DNA from: CAZYTX01 sp964650485
GTDB lineage: Bacteria > RBG-13-61-14 > DATKZS01
NCBI GenBank assembly: GCA_964650485.1
Contig: CAZYTX010000002.1
Coordinates: forward strand, 62,001 to 126,000
Direction of reading: 5' to 3'
DNA length: 64,000 bases
Shown here piece after piece: positions 24,558 to 33,648 of the stretch. A program made the translations under genes and the position numbers. The notes beneath the pieces are model-generated. The model made no database searches and was not told the DNA's origin. It saw nothing but the letters and a program-made list of their open reading frames with translations. How positions within the stretch are numbered: position 1 is the stretch's first letter; the number at the start of each line of letters is the position of its first letter.

Positions 24558-26654
24558 CATCTTGATCACCTTGTCCGCAAATGCGTTATACCTGTCGGTT
24601 GGCGAGAAGAGGATCACCTGGTTGGTCCTGGCCGCTTGTTTTGCCACCTCCATCACCTTTTCCAGTCTCTGCTCGTCGTAGTGTGCAAAGGGGTCGTCGA
24701 GGATAAGCGGCGGTCTTTTGTCATCCGTTATGAGCCGGACTAGTGCCAGTCTGGCCGCGAAGTGCAGCTGCTCCCTGGTGGCCAGGCTGAGCTGATGCTC
24801 GGGTATCCACTCCTGTATCCTTTCCGCAAACACCTCCATGTGCAGGTCAACTCCCGCGCGCACCCGCTGGTACCTCCCTTCCGTGACCGCGCTGATCATC
24901 GGCGCGATCTCCTCCTCAACCGCCTTGCCCGCCTTCTTCATCACCGCGGCGGTGGCCTGCTCCAGCACGGACATGGCCTTCTCGAACACCCGCATCCGAC
25001 TCTCCCAGTACTCCAGCCTTTCCGAGAGCTCGGCCTCCTCCTCTTCCAGGGAGGCCAGCTCGCCCGGGTCAAAGCTCGCCGCGCTCATCCTGGCCTCGCT
25101 CTCCATCCTGCTCCTCTCAAGCCGCTCCAGCTCCTGCACCTTTCGCATCTTTTCATTCTCCATGGACGCAAGAGACCGCGAGTCCTCGAGCCGGAAAGGC
25201 TCCAGCTCGCTCATGCGCTCCTTAATGCTGCGGAGCTCCACCGACAGCCTCGAGATCATTCCTGAAAGCTCGGCCGCATCATCCGTGCCCGCAAGCTCGA
25301 TGGCCCGCTCCCTCATCTGCGATATCTCCTCCAGCGCGGACCGGTAATCCTGGAACGCTGAGAGGCAGTCCTCAACAGAGACGCGGTTGAACCTCTTTAA
25401 AAGCCCGTTGGTTTCAGACTCGACCTCCTTCATGCTTGACTCATGCCTTGATATCTGTGCATCCACCTCCTCGCGCCTCTGCTTCTCACGGGATGCGGAC
25501 CGCCGCCGGATCACAAGGCCCGAAGCAAAGACAGGCAACCCCGCGGCCAGGCCCGCCACAAAAGGCCACGCAGAACGGGTGAAAGCCGCGGCCAGGCCGC
25601 CCGCAAGCGCCAAAACCCCTGAGAGCACCATGAGAACTACCGAGGCCGAGGGAGTCCTCTCCTTTAGCTCGTACTTCTCAAAGGAGAGTTCACTCATGCG
25701 CCGCTCCATGTTCTCGGAGAGCTCGGCGAGCTCCTTGAGCCTGTCTACGGGGCCTTCCAGCTCATGGTAGCCCTGGTAGGACTCGATCTCCTTTTCAAGC
25801 TTCTGCACCCGCTTCAAGTGGCCCTCCGCCTTGATGAGACGGTCGAGCTTGTCAGCGGTCTCCCTCTCCGCCTCTGCCGACTGGAGAAAAAGCCGGTGGT
25901 TTGCTATCGCCGTCTTCAGGGTGGAGAGCTCCTCTGCAAGGGCCTTCTGCCTGGAAGAGTTCTTCTCGAGCTCGGCCGCGGCCAGGTCCCGTGCGCTCAT
26001 AAGCTCGCGTATCCTGTGCAGCCTGTTCCTGGCCTCTTCAAGCTCTCCTCTGAGAACGTGCACCGGGCCGGCCCCGGGCCTCGATGCTGTAGGTCCCCGC
26101 CTGATTTGATCGTACTGGTCCCGGAGCCTTTTCATCACTTGGCCGGGACTGCCGCCCGGCGCGCCGGTGAGCATGGCCTGCAGCCGCTCGATTATCTCCT
26201 TCGACTCTTTTGAAGACGATTTGCCGGCGTCTATCCTTGGCAGCTCCACCGAGTCCTCGCGCACGCACGCCGTGGCCAGAAAGAACTCCTGGGTGGGGCA
26301 TCCGAGCTTTTGCTTGATCCACTCCTGGGCGGCCTCCGGCGAGGTGATGGTCTTTTCCGGAGTTTTTATCTCCACGCTTTTTTCCGCGAAGTCCTTTTTA
26401 AGAACGGCGCCTTGGTCCTCGACCTCGATCTCCAGGACAACCCCGGGATAAGCGTCCTGTTGCCAGGTCTTCTTTTGCTTCATGTCCCTGCTGCGCGAGC
26501 CCGGCTTTGTGAAAAAGGCGTCAATCAGCGCGGAGAGAAGAGACGTCTTTCCCGACTCATTTGGTCCGTGCACCACCACCAGGCCCGGGCCGAGTGCGGC
26601 CTCGAACTGGAAGAGGCACTTGAAGCGCTCCACCCTGACGCTTTTTATAATCAT
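24552..26654 (-). CDS. YhaN/SbcC-like coiled-coil ATPase with an internal membrane hairpin
   Basis: 700 residues. The N-terminus is an SMC/Rad50-type head: RVERFKCLFQFEAAL, Walker A GPNESGKTSLL and the Q-loop region. Long coiled coils follow (about 210-330 and 400-590), then the C-terminal head with Walker B LILDDPFAHYDE and the switch region VILFSPTDRY. Between the coils are two hydrophobic segments near residues 345-385 (SVVLMVLSGVLALAGGLAAA and WPFVAGLAAGLPVFASGLVI), as in B. subtilis YhaN and unlike SbcC. It overlaps its nuclease partner by four bases. The pair probably processes DNA ends, possibly at the membrane. Confidence 0.83.
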   Translation of the reverse strand: MIIKSVRVERFKCLFQFEAALGPGLVVVHGPNESGKTSLLSALIDAFFTKPGSRSRDMKQKKTWQQDAYPGVVLEIEVEDQGAVLKKDFAEKSVEIKTPEKTITSPEAAQEWIKQKLGCPTQEFFLATACVREDSVELPRIDAGKSSSKESKEIIERLQAMLTGAPGGSPGQVMKRLRDQYDQIRRGPTASRPGAGPVHVLRGELEEARNRLHRIRELMSARDLAAAELEKNSSRQKALAEELSTLKTAIANHRLFLQSAEAERETADKLDRLIKAEGHLKRVQKLEKEIESYQGYHELEGPVDRLKELAELSENMERRMSELSFEKYELKERTPSASVVLMVLSGVLALAGGLAAAFTRSAWPFVAGLAAGLPVFASGLVIRRRSASREKQRREEVDAQISRHESSMKEVESETNGLLKRFNRVSVEDCLSAFQDYRSALEEISQMRERAIELAGTDDAAELSGMISRLSVELRSIKERMSELEPFRLEDSRSLASMENEKMRKVQELERLERSRMESEARMSAASFDPGELASLEEEEAELSERLEYWESRMRVFEKAMSVLEQATAAVMKKAGKAVEEEIAPMISAVTEGRYQRVRAGVDLHMEVFAERIQEWIPEHQLSLATREQLHFAARLALVRLITDDKRPPLILDDPFAHYDEQRLEKVMEVAKQAARTNQVILFSPTDRYNAFADKVIKMG

Positions 26655-27799
26655 TTATCCTGGTCGCTTCCTGCGAGGTAATGCACCCCCAGCCTGAGAG
26701 CCATCTCCCATTCCTTCCTCTCGGGCCCCTCCGATTCCCTGGTCATCTGCTGCACGATCCTCATGAACTCTGCCATGACCGAGTTTTCAGGAACCGCGGA
26801 CATGGTCTCGAGGGAGTCCGAGCGCGAGCTTTTGTCAATGACCCTGAGCTTGAAGAAGGACTGTGACAGGTCCTGCTCCAGACGTTGCCAGTCGGGCGTC
26901 TGTGCGTCCAGGGGTACAACGCCTTCCACCACCAGGTCGAGGAAGAGCTCGGGGGAGGCCTTCTTAAAAAGCTCGGAACGGATGTCCCGGCCGGAGGCCA
27001 GCTCCTCTACGTCGCATGAGGACCTCTCGTAGCGGAGGACCCCGGTGCGGACCTTTGTAACGTCCACGCGGACCTCTCCGGCCAGTTGTTCCAGGGTGAC
27101 GTGCAGCACGTGGCCCGCATCCCTCTGGTCCACGGCGAGCATCTCGGTGGAGCCGGAGTAGTAGGCCGGCATGCGGGCGTTGCTCACCGGGCCGCATCCA
27201 TGATGGTGTCCGAGCGCGAGGTAGTGCAGGTCCGGGTCAGACAGTATGCTCTCCGGTACGAGGTCGTCCGGTCTTGCGTCGCCCGACAAAGATAAAGCGC
27301 TGCCGTGTATCATGCCCACCTTGAAGGTCTTTCCCCGGTGCCAGTCCTCTGGCGGGCCGATCCACTCCCGCACCCGCTCCGGGGAGGGGAACCACGCGCA
27401 CACTGCCAGGTCGAGGTGGTCGAATAAACTCGCCGGCTCCTCGGGCGTCAGCAGCACGGCCCCGCTGCCGTCCGTGAAAAGCTTTGCCCGCTTCTTGTAA
27501 GCATTGGAGCGGGGAGGGTCGTGCGTGCCCGGTATGGCGCATACGCGGACCCCGGCGGCCGCGAGCCGCTCGAACGCCCTTGCAAGGGATGACACGGCCT
27601 CGCCGGCCGGCTCGGCCGAGTCAAAGGTGTCGCCGGCCAGGAGCACCAGGTCAACCTTGCGGTCAATGGCCGCGTCCACCAGCCTGGAAAGCGAGTCCAG
27701 TATGCACTTGCGCATGCTGGCGCCGTGCCTGCCCAGCTCGTGGAAGCTCTTCCCCAGGTGCAGGTCAGCGGCGTGTATAAAGGACACCCTTTTGGACAT
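26651..27799 (-). CDS. YhaO/SbcD-like DNA repair metallophosphoesterase (Mre11 family)
   Basis: 382 residues from ATG 27799; the frame is open further upstream, but that part overlaps the divergent promoters and is not coding-like. Mre11-type metal motifs are present in order: FIHAADLHLGKSF, LLAGDTFDSAE, IPGTHDPP (in place of GNHD), MIHGSAL and ALGHHHGCG. The HD-to-HDPP change and single domain resemble YhaO-type proteins. A double-strand-break nuclease acting with the coupled ATPase is the likely role. The gene has its own promoter facing away from the acyl-CoA synthetase gene. Confidence 0.85.
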   Translation of the reverse strand: MSKRVSFIHAADLHLGKSFHELGRHGASMRKCILDSLSRLVDAAIDRKVDLVLLAGDTFDSAEPAGEAVSSLARAFERLAAAGVRVCAIPGTHDPPRSNAYKKRAKLFTDGSGAVLLTPEEPASLFDHLDLAVCAWFPSPERVREWIGPPEDWHRGKTFKVGMIHGSALSLSGDARPDDLVPESILSDPDLHYLALGHHHGCGPVSNARMPAYYSGSTEMLAVDQRDAGHVLHVTLEQLAGEVRVDVTKVRTGVLRYERSSCDVEELASGRDIRSELFKKASPELFLDLVVEGVVPLDAQTPDWQRLEQDLSQSFFKLRVIDKSSRSDSLETMSAVPENSVMAEFMRIVQQMTRESEGPERKEWEMALRLGVHYLAGSDQDK

Positions 27800-27836
27800 G
27801 TGCTTTGTTATTCCTCGATCCTGGTAACTTGTCCTT

Positions 27837-27865
27837 ATTCTATTAGGCGCTCGTCCTTTGTTCAA
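27837..27865 (-). promoter_or_regulatory. Sigma-70 promoter of the yhaO-yhaN-like operon
   Basis: On the minus strand TTGAAC (27865-27860) and TAGAAT (27842-27837) are separated by exactly 17 bp, and the ATG at 27799 is about 30 nt beyond the expected start. Confidence 0.5.
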
Positions 27866-27901
27866 CGCGCCCTGTTTGACGCCCGCTTTTTCTGCGAATA
27901 A

Positions 27902-27930
27902 TTGACTGAAATCCCGACCGGATATAGCAT
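27902..27930 (+). promoter_or_regulatory. Sigma-70-like promoter of the acyl-CoA-synthetase-like gene
   Basis: TTGACT (27902-27907) and TAGCAT (27925-27930) with a 17-bp spacer; TATAGC two bases earlier is an alternative -10. CGGGAGG lies between it and the ATG at 27954. It diverges from the minus-strand promoter 37 bp to the left. Confidence 0.4.
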
Positions 27931-27953
27931 GATGTGGGCACGGGAGGCTTTGC

Positions 27954-29369
27954 ATGGCTGACAAGCTCTACCATGAGATAGATTCACTGTTCCGGCCTCG
28001 GTCAATGGCCGCGGTGGGAGTGAGCGAGCGTCCGGACAACCAGGGGCTGGGTTTTCTTCTGGGTTACCAGAAGATGGGCTTCAGGGGCGGTCTTTATGCC
28101 ATCCATCCCAGCAAGGAGAACATAAAGGGCTTTGAAACCTACAAGAGCGTCAAAGAGGTGCCTGGCCCGGTGGACCACGCCAAGATAGCCGTGCCTGCCA
28201 GGGCCGTTCCCGGGGTGCTCTCGGACTGCGCGGACAAGGGGGTGCGGTGCGCGACCATATTCAGCTCGGGTTTCCGCGAGTCAGGCACCGAGGAGGGGGC
28301 GGCCCTGGAGGAAGAGGTGAAAAGCATAGCTAAAAAGGGCGGCATCAGGGTGATAGGCCCCAACTGCATGGGGCTTTACTGCCCGGACACCGGCCTTTCA
28401 ATCCGGGGAGACATGAGGTGGGTGCACGGCGGAAAGATCGGGCTCATAGCCCAGAGCGGGGGCATAGCCATAAGCGTGGTGCTGGCGGCCGCGGAGAAGG
28501 GGATCGGTTTCGGAAAGGCCGTAAGCTACGGCAACGAGAGCGACCTGGGCGCGCCCGAGTTCCTGCATTACATGGCCCGGGACCCTGACACCGAGGTGAT
28601 CTGTCTGTACATCGAGGGCACAAGAAGGCCGGGGGAGCTTAAAAGCGCGCTTTTTGACGCCGCGGCGAAAAAGCCCGTGATCGTGCTGAAGGGCGGGTCT
28701 ACTGACGTGGGCAACCGCGCGGTCGCCTCCCATACCGGGGCCATGACCGGGTCGAGCGAGGTGTGGCGGGCCGTTTGCAGACAGGCCGGCGCGGTGATGG
28801 TGGCTGACGTGGAGGAGATGCTGGACCTTGCCATCCTCATGAGCCTATCCCGCCCGCCTTTGGGGAACAAGCTCTGTTTATTGACCATCTCCGGGGGCTT
28901 CGGGGTGTTTGCCACCGACCAGGTGATAAAGGCCGGGTTCGAGATGCCCCGCTTCTCCGCGGACACCAACAAGGCCCTGCTGGAATACATTGACGCTCCC
29001 GGCACAAGCATTGCCAACCCCGTGGACATGGCCGCCCGCTTCTTCCAGCCGCAGAACTACGAGAAGATATTCAGCCTCTTGAACACCGAGACGACATTCG
29101 ACGCCTGGGTCCTGGTCTGCGCCATCGAGTACCTCACGTACCTCGGCAGCAAGGAAAAGGACTGGTCCACGTTCATGGTGGGCGCGCTGATAGGTGGCAT
29201 GAAGCAGCTCGGAAAGCCGCTCTACGTGGTGATGTTCCATACCACCTCGGATTACCTGAGGCAGCAGCACGAGCGCTCCATGCTGGCGGCCGGCTTCCCC
29301 GTGTTCCCTGACATGCAAAGGTGCCTCACCGCGCTTTCGAGGTCGAGCCTGTGGAACGAGAAGCCATGA
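27954..29369 (+). CDS. ADP-forming acyl-CoA synthetase-like protein, alpha-type (CoA-binding and succinyl-CoA-ligase-like domains)
   Basis: 471 residues. An N-terminal CoA-binding Rossmann domain (SLFRPRSMAAVGVSER, IHPSKENIKGFETY, GVRCATIFSSGFRES) leads into VIGPNCMGLY and two ligase-CoA domains. The phospho-His segment is NRAVASHTGAMTGSSEVW, the site used by acetate-CoA ligases (ADP-forming). No beta (ATP-grasp) subunit is fused or adjacent, so either it lies elsewhere or the protein has another role such as a PatZ-like enzyme lacking its ATP-grasp/GNAT parts. It is coupled to the next gene by an ATGA overlap. Confidence 0.8.
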   Translation: MADKLYHEIDSLFRPRSMAAVGVSERPDNQGLGFLLGYQKMGFRGGLYAIHPSKENIKGFETYKSVKEVPGPVDHAKIAVPARAVPGVLSDCADKGVRCATIFSSGFRESGTEEGAALEEEVKSIAKKGGIRVIGPNCMGLYCPDTGLSIRGDMRWVHGGKIGLIAQSGGIAISVVLAAAEKGIGFGKAVSYGNESDLGAPEFLHYMARDPDTEVICLYIEGTRRPGELKSALFDAAAKKPVIVLKGGSTDVGNRAVASHTGAMTGSSEVWRAVCRQAGAVMVADVEEMLDLAILMSLSRPPLGNKLCLLTISGGFGVFATDQVIKAGFEMPRFSADTNKALLEYIDAPGTSIANPVDMAARFFQPQNYEKIFSLLNTETTFDAWVLVCAIEYLTYLGSKEKDWSTFMVGALIGGMKQLGKPLYVVMFHTTSDYLRQQHERSMLAAGFPVFPDMQRCLTALSRSSLWNEKP

Positions 29370-31441
29370 GCGACAAGGCAAAAAGCAAGTCCGGGAAAAA
29401 AGCAGGTAAAGAGAGCGGCAAGCACTCGAATGATCGCCGGCAAAAGGCTGCCCCCCAAAAGGGTGAGCCCCCTTCCGGGCAGGCCTTTCCAGCCGTTACC
29501 ATGCTCGCGGCCAAGCCGGGGACCTCGGTGCTTCTGCTGCTCGGCTTCGCCCTCCTTCTCAGGGTCTGGGCCCACACCGGCATCTACATCCAGGCCGATG
29601 CATGCCTCTTTCTTGACCTGGCACGGGAGATAGCCCGGGGAGATTACTTCCAGCCCGGATATGCGCTTGACCAGGGCATACTGGATTCCCGCAGGATGGT
29701 CCCGCTATTCTCCATGCTTATCGGGTTCCTGCACCTCCTGACAGTGCCGCTTGAAAGCGGCGGTTACTTCATCTCCGTTGTCGCGGACGCGGCATCCGTG
29801 TACTTTGCATTCCGCATCGGCATGCGCATAGCCGGGGTAAAGGGCGCGTGGATGTCCGGCCTGGTCGTGGCCTGCTCTTTTCCTCATCTGTTCTACTCGG
29901 GCAAGATATTGAGCGACTCCCTGATTTGCATGTTCGTTCTGGCAACCATTGATGCGGTCATGATAGCGGGAGAGAGGCGGAGCATATGGGCGGGCGCCCT
30001 GGTGGGGGCGCTTGCTGGACTCTCGTATCTCACCCGCGAGGTCGGTCTCGCGGTTGCCGTCCTTGCCGCGGCCACCTGGATCGTATGGCTGATCCGCATG
30101 AGGCCGGCGGGGTCGTTGAAGGTTGCCGCGGCCGCGCTCGCATGTTTCCTCGCGGTGTGCGCGCCCTTCTGGATCAACGTGAAACTGCGTACCGGGCATT
30201 TCGGGCTGTCCATGAGAGGGAGCGTGGCCGGCCAGTTCCTGTCCGCGGCAGGGGTGTCGGGGGCCGGGAGAGCGGATGACGACTATAAGCTGACGCGCGA
30301 CCAGGCGCCAAAAGACGCGGGCGCGCTCGACGCACTGGGAGCGAGGCTGGGTCTGTTCGGGGACCTGGTAGCGGCTTTTGCGCCCCCTCCATGGGGAGGA
30401 AAGACGGCCCGGCTCTTGTTCTTCTTGAAGGCGCTCGGCGTGGGATGGCTGCTGTTTATGGCCGCGCCGTACAGGAGGCGCTCGCGGCTGCTTGTATTTT
30501 GGGGCGCCGGGCTGTTTGCGGCCCACTGGGCTTTCGGTCCGGCCGGTGTTTCCTGGCGCTATATTTTCCCGGCCTGGAGCGCTCTGGAGGTGGCCGCGGC
30601 AACGGGGCTTTTGCACCTGCCCGAGTGGCTGGCCCAAAGGAGAGGGCAGGGAAACGCGGATAGAGGACGCAAGGTCGTGACCCGTGGACTGGCGGGCTTT
30701 TTCATCTTGTGGGCGCTTTCGGGCATGTGGGCTGCCGGGCGCATTGACGAGCATGGCAAGACCGTGTTCCCTTCAACCTGGGGAGTGCGTGTAAAGAGCC
30801 TGGCTGAAGAGGTGGAGAAGAGACATGAACTTCCCGGTGAGCCCGGGGTGATGGACCGCATGCCCCACGCGGCTTATTACCTGGACGGTGAGCTTATCAT
30901 GCTCCCGGAGACCGTGGAGGGGGTAAACCGGGCGGTCAGGGACAGGGGCGTTGACGTTGTTGTTATTGACTCCATGCTGGTGAAGACGTTGAGGCCAAAG
31001 CTGCTGCCTCTTGTCTCCGGGCTGGAGCCGCCCGCGGGCATGCACACCCTCATACAGAGGTACGAGTACCGCTTGATGAAGATGTACACGGTCTACGTAA
31101 AAGACGGTGAGCCCGGCCTTGCCGAGGACGTGTCCAAGCCGGCCATGGAGAACATGCTTGCCCTGGGCAATCTGTGGAAGGTCAGGCTTATGGGAGAGTC
31201 CCTCCTGGAGCAGGCCCCCCGTGACTTCGAGGTGCACCACCTCGTGGCTGACCTGGAGATAGTGGTGGCCTCCACCGACGGGGTATCTTTCAAAAGGGCG
31301 CGGAGAGCCGTGGAGACCCTGGAGATGATGGACCCTGACAACCCGGCCACAAGGAAAAGCAGACAGAGCCTGGAGAAGCTCCGGACAAAGCTTATTCAGG
31401 CTGGACTTCCATTGATGTGGCCGCGGCAGGAGGAGGAATAA
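29366..31441 (+). CDS. GT39-like (GT-C) membrane glycosyltransferase-like protein
   Basis: 691 residues from ATG 29366, which overlaps the preceding stop. A Lys/Ser-rich cytoplasmic start of about 45 residues precedes roughly ten membrane segments. The first loop carries QADACLFLDLAREIARGDYF, the acidic loop typical of the ArnT/PMT superfamily. The final 200 residues are soluble, with a helical C-terminus that looks like TPR-type packing (HHLVADLEIVVASTDGV, RAVETLEMMDPDNP). It likely transfers a sugar from a polyprenyl carrier. Donor and acceptor are unknown. Confidence 0.7.
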   Translation: MSDKAKSKSGKKAGKESGKHSNDRRQKAAPQKGEPPSGQAFPAVTMLAAKPGTSVLLLLGFALLLRVWAHTGIYIQADACLFLDLAREIARGDYFQPGYALDQGILDSRRMVPLFSMLIGFLHLLTVPLESGGYFISVVADAASVYFAFRIGMRIAGVKGAWMSGLVVACSFPHLFYSGKILSDSLICMFVLATIDAVMIAGERRSIWAGALVGALAGLSYLTREVGLAVAVLAAATWIVWLIRMRPAGSLKVAAAALACFLAVCAPFWINVKLRTGHFGLSMRGSVAGQFLSAAGVSGAGRADDDYKLTRDQAPKDAGALDALGARLGLFGDLVAAFAPPPWGGKTARLLFFLKALGVGWLLFMAAPYRRRSRLLVFWGAGLFAAHWAFGPAGVSWRYIFPAWSALEVAAATGLLHLPEWLAQRRGQGNADRGRKVVTRGLAGFFILWALSGMWAAGRIDEHGKTVFPSTWGVRVKSLAEEVEKRHELPGEPGVMDRMPHAAYYLDGELIMLPETVEGVNRAVRDRGVDVVVIDSMLVKTLRPKLLPLVSGLEPPAGMHTLIQRYEYRLMKMYTVYVKDGEPGLAEDVSKPAMENMLALGNLWKVRLMGESLLEQAPRDFEVHHLVADLEIVVASTDGVSFKRARRAVETLEMMDPDNPATRKSRQSLEKLRTKLIQAGLPLMWPRQEEE

Positions 31442-31449
31442 GGGGGTTT

Positions 31450-31689
31450 TCAGCCCTTGCCGATCTGAGACTCGATGAACTCGATGGCGTCCTGGATGGT
31501 GACGATCTTTTCCAGGTCTTCGTCAGGAACCTCCAGGTCGAACTCGTCCTCCATCACCAGCACCAGTTCCCAAAGGTCCATGGAACTCACGCCCAGGTCG
31601 TCAATGAACTTAGCCTCGGGAACCACCGCCTCGGGATCAACGTCCAGGTTCTCCAGAATCAGCTCTTTAACTCGGTCGGCTACGGTCAT
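31450..31689 (-). CDS. acpP: Acyl carrier protein
   Basis: 79 residues, acidic. The phosphopantetheine attachment segment reads DDLGVSSMDLWELVLVMED in place of the classical DxLGADSLDTVELVM; the Ser before Met-Asp is the attachment residue. The recognition helix II is otherwise conserved (EDEFDLEVPDEDLEKI). It is the last gene of the yceD-rpmF-fabD-fabG-acpP operon and convergent with the membrane glycosyltransferase. It carries acyl chains for fatty-acid synthesis. Confidence 0.9.
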   Translation of the reverse strand: MTVADRVKELILENLDVDPEAVVPEAKFIDDLGVSSMDLWELVLVMEDEFDLEVPDEDLEKIVTIQDAIEFIESQIGKG

Positions 31690-31735
31690 GAAAGCGCCCC
31701 CGCAAAGTCAATCGCTTCTAGATTGTACTTTTGAT

Positions 31736-32491
31736 TCATGCGAAAAACAAACCCCCGTTCACGTGAATGGTCTGGCCGGTGATGTAGGATGCGGCCGGGC
31801 CTGCCAGGAAGAGCACCGCCCCGGCCACGTCCTCTGTTGTTCCCGGCCTCCCAAGGGGAATGCTTTCTTCAATCCTTTTCCTCAGCTCCTCGGGCAATGC
31901 CCTTGTCATGTCGGTGTCTATGTATCCGGGCGCCACCGCGTTCACGGTTATCCCCCGGTGGCCGAGCTCGAGCGCCAGAGACCTTGTAAGCCCCTCGATT
32001 CCGGCCTTGCTGGCCGCGTAGTTTGCCTGTCCCGGCCGGCCCATCCTGGCCACCACGCTGGAGATGTTTATTATGCGCCCTTGTTTGCGCCGGATCATTA
32101 TGCGGGACGCGGCCCGGCAGCAGTTGAAGCCCCCTCCCAGGTTGGTGTCCATAACCTTTTTCCACTGTGCGGGCTTCATCCTTCCCGTCACCTGGTCCGC
32201 GGTCACCCCGGCGTTGTTCACCAGGATGTATAGCCCCCCCATCTCCTTTTCAGTCTCCTTCATGGCATCCTGGGCGGCCTTGAAGTCGGCCACGTCAAGC
32301 TTTTTAAAGTGCGCCCGGCCGCCGGCTTCCCGGATGAGCTCGTGAGTGGGGTCCTTGCCCGGCCCGACATTGTCAACGACCACGGTCACGGCCCCGGCCC
32401 GGCCCAGTGCAATGGCCACCTCGCGGCCTATGCCCCTGGTCGCTCCGGTGACAACCGCCACCTTGCCCTCGAGTTCTTTTCCCGGGCTCAT
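31736..32491 (-). CDS. fabG: 3-oxoacyl-[acyl-carrier-protein] reductase
   Basis: 251 residues from ATG 32491, with AGGAGG upstream; longer frames run into fabD. It is a classical SDR: VTGATRGIGREVAIAL (cofactor loop), YILVNNAGVT, catalytic Ser in INISSVVARMG and YxxxK in ANYAASKAGIEG, then VNAVAPGYIDTDMTRAL. It reduces 3-oxoacyl-ACP with NADPH. Its start overlaps the fabD stop (ATGA). Confidence 0.94.
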   Translation of the reverse strand: MSPGKELEGKVAVVTGATRGIGREVAIALGRAGAVTVVVDNVGPGKDPTHELIREAGGRAHFKKLDVADFKAAQDAMKETEKEMGGLYILVNNAGVTADQVTGRMKPAQWKKVMDTNLGGGFNCCRAASRIMIRRKQGRIINISSVVARMGRPGQANYAASKAGIEGLTRSLALELGHRGITVNAVAPGYIDTDMTRALPEELRKRIEESIPLGRPGTTEDVAGAVLFLAGPAASYITGQTIHVNGGLFFA

Positions 32492-33426
32492 GCTGATATG
32501 GCCTCCTCGATCTCCTTTAGGTTTTCCGGCTCCATCATGGAGAGCACGCGCGCTCCAGGCGATATCCGTTTTATCAACCCGGCCAGCACCTTGCCCGGCC
32601 CGGCCTCTATGTATATGTTCGCGCCCATCCTGTCCATCTGTTCGATTGACTGGCGCCATTTTACCGCATTTGTCACCTGTTGCACCAGGAGAGCAGCCGC
32701 GGCCCCCGGGCCCGGATACGGCTCCGCGTCCACGTTGGATATAACCGGGAAAGCAGGGTCGCAAAACCTCGTGTCCTGGAGCAGCGCGGCCATCTTCTCG
32801 GCCGCGGGCTGCATGAGCCGGGTGTGGAAGGGCCCGGAGACTTTAAGCCTCCTGGCCTTGCCCTTTTGCTCTTTTACCATGGATACGGCCCGGTCCAGAG
32901 CGGGCAGGTGTCCGGATATGACCACCTGGCCGGGGGCGTTGTCGTTTGCCGGCCACACCTTTTCTGCGGGAGTGGATGCCATGTGGCAGGCTTTTTCAAC
33001 CTCATCCCTCCCGAGACCCATGACCGCGGCCATGCCACCCACCCCGTCCGGCACTGCCTCCTCCATCCACCTGCCCCGCATGTGCAGGCACTTTATCGCG
33101 TCTGCAAAAGAGATCGAGCCCGCGGCGCACAGTGCCGCGTACTCGCCCGAGCTGTGGCCCGCGGCCACAAGCGGTCTTATGTCCAGGACCTCCCGGAGCA
33201 CGTTGTATGCGGCCATGCTGGCTGCCAGTATGCAAGGCTGGGTATTGGAGGTAAGCCCGAGCTCTTCAGCCGGTCCATTAAAGCACATGGAGGCCACGTC
33301 AAAGCCCGCGGCCTCGGATGCCTGCTCGAATGTCTCGCGCGCGCTCTTGAACTCCTGGCACATCTCGAGCCCCATGCCCGGCAACTGCGAGCCCTGGCCG
33401 GGGAAGACCATGGCCGGGCGAATCAT
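32488..33426 (-). CDS. fabD: Malonyl-CoA:ACP transacylase
   Basis: 312 residues. VFPGQGSQLPGMG at the start, catalytic Ser in GHSSGEYAALCAAG (the usual GHSLGE with Ser for Leu), the oxyanion/Arg region in HMRGRWMEEA, catalytic His in SGPFHTRLM, and QQVTNAVKWRQSIEQM near the end. It loads malonyl units onto ACP. It is translationally coupled to fabG. The gap to rpmF upstream is only 30 bp, where plsX and fabH would normally lie. Confidence 0.94.
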   Translation of the reverse strand: MIRPAMVFPGQGSQLPGMGLEMCQEFKSARETFEQASEAAGFDVASMCFNGPAEELGLTSNTQPCILAASMAAYNVLREVLDIRPLVAAGHSSGEYAALCAAGSISFADAIKCLHMRGRWMEEAVPDGVGGMAAVMGLGRDEVEKACHMASTPAEKVWPANDNAPGQVVISGHLPALDRAVSMVKEQKGKARRLKVSGPFHTRLMQPAAEKMAALLQDTRFCDPAFPVISNVDAEPYPGPGAAAALLVQQVTNAVKWRQSIEQMDRMGANIYIEAGPGKVLAGLIKRISPGARVLSMMEPENLKEIEEAISA

Positions 33427-33456
33427 TCAGGAAGCTCCGGGGAGTAAAAAAAGGTG

Positions 33457-33639
33457 TCAGACCTCTTCGACTGCCTTGACCGACCTGCCCTTGTAATGAC
33501 CGCAGCTCGGGCACATGCGGTGCGGGAGCACGGGCTCTCCGCAGTTCGAGCAGCTTATGGTGTTCTTAGGCGTGAGTGCGTGATGGGACCTCCCCATCCT
33601 CGTTCTCGACTTTGACTTTTTCCTTTTGGGAACGGCCAT
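33457..33639 (-). CDS. rpmF: Ribosomal protein L32
   Basis: 60 residues, basic. MAVPKRKKSKSRTRMGRSHH is the invariant L32 start, and a zinc-binding pair CSNCGEP and CPSCGHYKG is retained (zinc form). It is 9 bp downstream of yceD, as in most bacteria. Confidence 0.97.
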   Translation of the reverse strand: MAVPKRKKSKSRTRMGRSHHALTPKNTISCSNCGEPVLPHRMCPSCGHYKGRSVKAVEEV

Positions 33640-33648
33640 GTGGTACTC

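Noticed and set aside
26651..27964. Longer YhaO frame beginning at 27964
   Set aside because: It would run through both divergent promoters and the start of the acyl-CoA-synthetase gene; ATG 27799 begins the Mre11 core at once.
31736..32764. Longer FabG frame beginning at 32764
   Set aside because: The extension lies opposite the coding frame of fabD, and the ATG at 32491 has AGGAGG and the normal SDR start.
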